From NCBI RefSeq assembly GCF_002878395.1, contig NC_061115.1, positions 56,883,850-56,947,849 on the forward strand: 64,000 bases of DNA. Direction: 5' to 3'. The notes under the pieces were generated by a model, which was not told where the DNA came from, ran no database searches, and saw only the letters and a program-made list of their open reading frames with translations. Each line of letters opens with the position of its first letter. Positions within the stretch are counted from its first letter, which is position 1. This document shows, one piece after another, positions 57,912-64,000 of the stretch. Origin of the DNA: Capsicum annuum (Eukaryota; Streptophyta; Magnoliopsida; Solanales; Solanaceae). Position numbers and translations under genes: made by a program.

Positions 57912-60900
57912 CATTTTACTATCTTATTTTCAATCTTTCTACCTTATTTTTCTTCTATCTAAGTTAATCCCAATTGGTATCTCAATAATCACAATTGGAA
58001 TATAGTCAATTCTAATCGGTATCCTAATAAGTTCACAATTGGAATCTAATTGTTTCCAATTGGTATCTCTGTATAAGAGCTTGAACTTATGATTGTTATG
58101 TGAATTATGATGTAATTACCTGGTTGTAACTTTAATGGTGTATTCTAAGAAATGGTTGTGGCTTGATTATAGTAAATGGTAAGGTTAATACAAGTGTTGT
58201 TTGACTTAACTATTTAAAAAAGATTTGGTTTTGGTTTAGAATTTTGTGATAACTTGTAGGTTTAATTGATGGCTAAAATATTTGTTGATGACTGTATTGT
58301 TGCTTAAATAAATTAAAGGGTAGATATGGTATCCCTAAGCACGAAACCTAAATGATGAGGTTGATAACTTAATTATCTGATGTAGGCATTGTTGTTTATT
58401 TGATATGACATACATATTTAAACGTCATACTCTTTTGACTTGGTGATATTCCTTGTTGATTGAGTAAAGTACATGTATTGTGATGATAATATGTAGTTGA
58501 TGAGTAAATTATGAGATTATGGTATAACTAGGCTCCCTTGTACTTATGAATAAGGTAATTGTGGTTGTCTATTAGTAAAACTAGTCACTTATGTGTTTAT
58601 TTACAAAATGGGTTGTAATTGTATAATTATGGTTTGACATTGATCATATACTTATTACATGAGAATATTTACTGGTTGATAGTATCCCTTGAAAATGATT
58701 TAATTTAATTGTTAAGACTTATGAAATAAGTTAGGTTGATTAAGATAAATGATCCTTAGTTGAAGTATCGATTGAGGGAATAGAGTTATTAGATGTGTTC
58801 TTTCCAATTCATATCCCTCAAATTATTCAGGATAGTACCTAGTTGTTATGGCCATTTGAGTGATTGAGTTATGTTGAGGTGGCAATTTGACCAATTGTAA
58901 GCTAGTTATGAGGCTAAATGATTACAGTTTGTCCTTGGCCGAAAGCTAATGAGATGGTTTGTTTATAAGTGATTGATAATTGAGTGACCACTATACTAAT
59001 ATAAGGTTTGGCGGAGAAATTATAAGTTAATAAAAACCATAGTGGTATGTTGGTTGGTGGTTGTAATCTAGATGATATATTGTTGTGCACTGACCATAGA
59101 GGTATGAAAAAGAGTATTAAGGTAGATGTCCCAAGGGGAAAATATAGTTCAAGTGTTTGGTGGTTATGTGTTCATTATAGAATTGGTTAGGGTGTAAATG
59201 CTCAGGTAGAGTTTTCCCTAGGATGAGAGGAGATAAAATCTCAGGCTAGGGCATGTTCCTGCAAAAATTTAGAATTGTGTGGTTTAGATATATTTGGTAT
59301 CTTAATGTGTAGAATTTAATAAAATTAAGTTAATATCATGATATATAAGGCACATAGTATCCCATAGAAATATTTGGAATGAAATTCGAGTTAGTAAAAA
59401 TCTAAATATAGTATTTGATGCAAGGGGGATGGTCCAAAATGTCAAAATCTGAGTATTGTATAGCGAGAATGGCACAATTAGGACAAATACCAAAGTTTCT
59501 ACCTCATCTATCCATCTTTAGTGGGAGTTAGGCCGCTACCATGGGGCCGCTATAGTAGGAATTTTCCCGCTATAATCTAATCATGAACTCTCAAGGTTTT
59601 ATTCGTAGACCGTTGAGAGAGAAATAACTAATTTGTGCGTAAACCTTGGTTCCACATCTTCTTGTCTTGAAAAGTTTTGATAGAGAATTTGAGTATAAAC
59701 ATGGTTTAGTTGATAAACGATAGTAAGTAGGTATGTAAAGTGCAACATAAGAAACTCTGAAAATAGTATTTTTCTAATTCCAACCTAACTCTTCTCTTCA
59801 CTACAATCCTTGAATCATCTATAAATCACTCATTTTTTCTCCACAATCCCAAAATGCCCCCATGCTATCAAAAGAATACTCTATATGGCAATAGGAGTAA
59901 AATGAGACCCATATTGCTATATAAAATGGCGGGTTGTATTTTGGGTTAAGAAATTTCTTGTGGGGATTGTAAATGGAATCTAAGATTTAATCTAACACAA
60001 GGTCCCTCGATGGACAAGGGATGTGTGCTCAAAAGTTGAGCATAAAAGGTGCATAAATTGGGGGCCAAATCAGCCCCTAAGGTGCATGAAATTTAAGACG
60101 TAATTTCTAAGAATTTACAATAAAAAGGGATGGAATTTGAGGGGGAAAATAATGTAAAATAACCAAGGAGTAGTAAGCTAACTTACCTTTTCTTCAATGG
60201 ATGATTTTCGATATTTTCTCATGTCCCATGCTCTCATAAATGGTGGAAAAGATTTAAGAAAAGGGAGGGTATAATTGGGTAAAGAAGGGGAGATTTAACA
60301 CCCAAGGTGCTACAAAAGTGGTCACTTGGTCGCTTAAGCGACTGCCACTAAAGCGGCTCCTTGACTACTAAAGTGGCTTTGTGAAAAAGGGAAGGGGTTG
60401 CTAAAGCGATGTCCACTCAAGCAGATCTTGACCACTAAACCAATCCTCATCCAAATGGCTAAGGCTACTAAAGTAGCTCAGGGTATTTAAAGTGACTACC
60501 GCTTAATTGGTCATTTGGCTGCATAAGTGGCTACATCAGCAACATGTGGCATTAGATTTTCTAAGTTCCACTATAAACTCTGACCAAGTGATCAAGATTT
60601 GTTTAGAACCTCGTGTAGGTAAATGAACTATGCTACTATACTAAATTTGACATTTTGGACTCAATGGAACCATTCAAATTCTAATTCGAGATTATTTTGA
60701 CTAAATATGGGGCCAACACCTAAAGTTCTATTTTTCATAGAATCTTACCACTTGTACAAAATGAATTCAAAAGCCTTGGAAACTGAACCCAGGGTCCCAC
60801 TAGCCTAAAATCAATGTTCTAAAGTTAATAACACTATCAGAATTCTCACTCGAGGTTTCTTACTAGGTGTTTTGATTTGATACCAATTCCTTAATAGCAA

Positions 60901-62055
60901 AAGCTACCAAATAGAGAAATGAGCTTAAAACCCAAACAAACTATCTGATAATTGAATCGGCAGCTTCAAAAAGCCCTAAATAACCTATAGTTATTGTAGG
61001 AAGGCTCAAAATGCTGGGAATGTACGTAAATTAAGGTAATGGCCTAGAGGGTCATTAAAATATCAAGCCATATTCTTCAAATAAAAGTATTCATTTTAGG
61101 GGTGCACATTAAACCAAATGGAGTCTAAACTCTAGTTCAACAACTATAAATTCATTCACTAATTTATTTCTCCATTATTTTTGTGAAAACTTATAAATTC
61201 TAGTATTATCTAGTAATCTATGATTCAAGCCATTACTAAGTCCAAGACTCTACTCCGTTAACCAACAATTCATCTTACAATTCTAACTTTAGTCACACAA
61301 TTTTACACATCTTATTTCGTAACCCTTAGCGTACCTTGGCTTTAGGCTCTTAAGTTATGCTACCTTATTTCCATTATAGAAACAATAATCCTTATATTGT
61401 TTCAATAAGGATATCATACATTCCAGATATATCCAACCTTAATTTCATCCTTTTTATGGTATTTAGGTCTAATAACTAGATTAAAGCTCATACAGTCTCC
61501 TTATCACCATCTAGATTCACATAATTCATATTACAAACCATCATGGAGTCACACAAATGCCAAAAACCCATCAAGGATTTGTACATCAACAAATCAATAC
61601 ACTGGTAGATCTTTATTACATTAATTCCATGTTTTATCCATCCAAACTCTGTGTCTGTAGGCCTAAGCATGATTTCTCCTGTCAAATCTATATTATGCAT
61701 ATGATTTCTAACCACGGTCTACAACTCATAAACCATAATCTACCTGGATGCTAAGTTATTACTACAAGTTTTCTTCATGTTTTAGAAAGATAAATCATCA
61801 AATAAACAATAATTATAAGAGTAATTAATCAACTACTCTTCAAACAAATACTTTAAGAATTTAAACCCTCTAGTTCTACTCTTCAATCTACTTAAATCCT
61901 TATATTTTGAAATGGTTAGATCAACTTCTAGTCCCAAAAATAAAATATATCAAGACTAACTCAAATTTAAGGGATTTCACCTATTAATTCATTTTAAACC
62001 AGGAAATTTCACCTAGGTTAACTTTATACCATCACCATAATCAATTCAATGTTAC
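57912..62055. other. Long non-coding stretch, probably decayed LTR elements
   Basis: No gene, RNA gene or bounded element is supported in 4.1 kb. The block 60310-60540 reiterates CGCTTAAGCG, ACTAAAGCGGC and related phrases, including the perfect palindrome GTCGCTTAAGCGAC at 60329-60342. A related GCCGCTA phrase recurs at 59530-59560. The style resembles LTRs elsewhere in the window. The interval 57980-58075 repeats CAATTGG(T/A)ATCT phrases. Confidence 0.55.
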
Positions 62056-64000
62056 TGTAACGCCCCGAGTCTGTGTCCCGGATGCTACATGGTGCTTACG
62101 ACCCTGAAGGACCATAAGCTAACTCATGACTGGTACCTGCTGTGAGCACTGGATAATAATACTGAAAATAATGTGAAAAAGAGGCTAAATTGCCATAAGT
62201 TTCAAAATTTGAATACTGATAAAGAATATCAACTATAATAATAATCTGTAAAACTGAACACTATTTGATAGTCTAGTCTGAAAAGCCTCTAACTAAACAG
62301 TTTGAAATAAAAGTTGATGGGACAAGCCCCCAACTAACTCCAGCTACTGAAATACGAAAATAAAACATATCCTCAATAGATGAGGACTCACTAATGAATC
62401 TGACACTACTAGCTGAATCTGAATTTGTCTATGCACGGTCAGGAACCTGAGCATTTGAACCTATGATATGAGACATCATAGCACAAAGAAAGAGTATGTA
62501 TTAGTACGTGGGATTTACTAGTATGCTAGATGAGGTAAGGCTGAATGCAAGGGTTCTTATGCATAAATAATAACTGGCTGAATGATATAGAGTAACTGAA
62601 TATGAGAGAACATCAATAACTGAAACTACTATAAATACTAAGTATGTAATACTGTGCATATACGTGTATACTATAACTGAGATTTTACTGAAGCTGAGTT
62701 TTGAGTTCTGATAATTGAGTAACTAATATCTAAGATTACTGATAACTGAGTTACTGAAACTAATTGACTGTATCTGACAGTCCTAATTCTGTAGAACTGA
62801 ATTGAGTTCTTTACTAAAACTAAAACTAAGATGTGGGAAGTAATTATCTAATCGGCATGCCCCAAAGAAAATAACTAGGGTCCAACCTGTAATCCCAATT
62901 TGAAGGGTGTCAGTATCGTGCCACGGGTAAAGATAAGTTGAAGAGTTACCCTCATCTGGAAGATACTCTAATGAGAATGGTGGTACCTTCAATTGGCAAG
63001 TAGAAACACCTCATCAACTCTCGACTGGCAGATTGATGTCTTAACCTAGCTGGTTAGGTAGTTCTAGAATGCAAGGACTGCTTCTAAGGATCACACCCTC
63101 TACTGGAAAGTGAGCCCCCATCCTTGGGTTTACTCGGTGCTGAATCCTACTTCTATTTGAATGAAACTAGTTACTGTACTGAGCTGAACTAGATTGATAC
63201 TGAGTTTGATTAAGTTTTATAACTGATTGAGTTCACTGAGTTCTGTAACTGCCTGAGTACTTACTATTTTTGGACATGACTGAGACTATTCTATAACTAC
63301 TATAGCTCTAGGTAAACAACTAGATTGTTAGATATTAGATAACACCAAGACTCGATAGCATGAAAATAAAGCATAACATGATTTTGAAAAGCATAACAAT
63401 GTCCATTTGTTCATAATTCATTCATAGAGACATTTTATCAAACACTTATAGGGCATAAGCTTATACATGATTGGGACCACACAATGACATGTCATGATTC
63501 CACTATTTACTTCACATAGGCATTTTAGCAAACACTTGGGGAACATGGATTATTTCACATGGTAATGGCCAACACATGAACATCATGAATACAATACTCA
63601 ATTGCAAATTCAAGGGTTTAGTGTGCAATTCATATAATTCATCACATAACTATTTTAATTTCATGGAAACTTATAATTAATTATGAATTGAAACCCAACT
63701 ACTACAATGGACATGAACACAATCAATTTCAAGCATGAAGTTTATAAATCTGAGATCTTGTAAGTTTAAAAAGGGTTATTGGACTTCATAGGTGAGAGGA
63801 ACCCATGAATGAACACCTAACATACCTGGGTATATCAATTCTTGAAGGTTCTTGGAGGAATTCTTGAGTTTGTTCTTGATTTCTTAAAGCTAGGGTTTTT
63901 CCCCTTTGAGAGAGAATGTTTTTAATCTTGAGAAAAGTGAGTAAATAATGAGATAATGGTTATTTAGGGGTTTAATTTTGTGTTTAGATAGATTAGGGAC
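62056..64000 (+). mobile_element. Start of an LTR of another Gypsy-like family, runs off the window
   Basis: Begins TGTAACGCCCCGAGTCTG, a typical start for plant chromovirus LTRs, and continues without an open frame of note to the end of the window. GTTAC directly before it may be the target duplication. Between 62570 and 63290 it is rich in ACTGA/CTGAG repeats. The preceding sequence is not a polypurine tract, so this is a 5' or solo LTR rather than a 3' LTR. Confidence 0.6.

Noticed and set aside
1..64000. A bacterial-type defence or metabolic cluster
   Set aside because: No operons, ribosome binding sites or prokaryotic gene families are present. The only cellular gene is a spliced plant mitochondrial enzyme.

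Overview
The window is nuclear DNA from a flowering plant, almost certainly a member of the Solanaceae. The reasons are a spliced plant mitochondrial gene, GT-AG introns, tRNA-derived SINEs of the TS and Au types common in that family, and dense retrotransposons. I cannot name the species. The repeat density would suit a large Solanaceae genome such as pepper or tobacco, but that is inference.

Only one host gene is supported: the alpha subunit of mitochondrial pyruvate dehydrogenase E1 (3571-13541, + strand). Its eight exons join in frame to 391 codons. Exon 1 encodes nearly two thirds of the protein. Introns 2, 3 and 7 are swollen, and introns 2 and 3 contain mobile DNA: an inverted pair of SINEs, a MITE-like element, an Au-type SINE, a truncated TS SINE and retroelement relics. 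The promoter side (1-3570) is AT-rich and holds microsatellites, a Helitron-type 3' end, a 158-bp tandem duplication and a TATA box.

From about 14.2 kb to the end the window is mobile DNA. In order: a Helitron-type 5' end with a SINE beside it; a foldback Mutator-like element with a 10-bp target duplication (15781-17318); a 1.1-kb Helitron carrying a TS SINE (17380-18497); and a 15.4-kb nest (18650-34046) in which a minus-strand Copia element was split by a hAT element, itself occupied by a polymerase-less Gypsy element. Next come a solo LTR (34279-36801); a broken Athila-type Gypsy element on the minus strand (36928-44310) split by two further LTR-like insertions; a minus-strand chromovirus (44310-54739) whose left LTR contains a solo LTR of its own family in the opposite orientation; degraded + strand LTR material (54740-56880); a Mutator-like element with long inverted ends and possible captured exon sequence (56892-57900); a decayed stretch without genes; and the start of another LTR element that runs off the window (62056 onward).

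None of the transposon coding regions looks intact. All carry stops, frameshifts or missing domains. Eight insertions were given exact or near-exact limits from target-site duplications, so the order of insertion can be read directly. The most unusual pattern is that several unrelated LTR-like segments each carry their own short, reiterated palindromic phrase.
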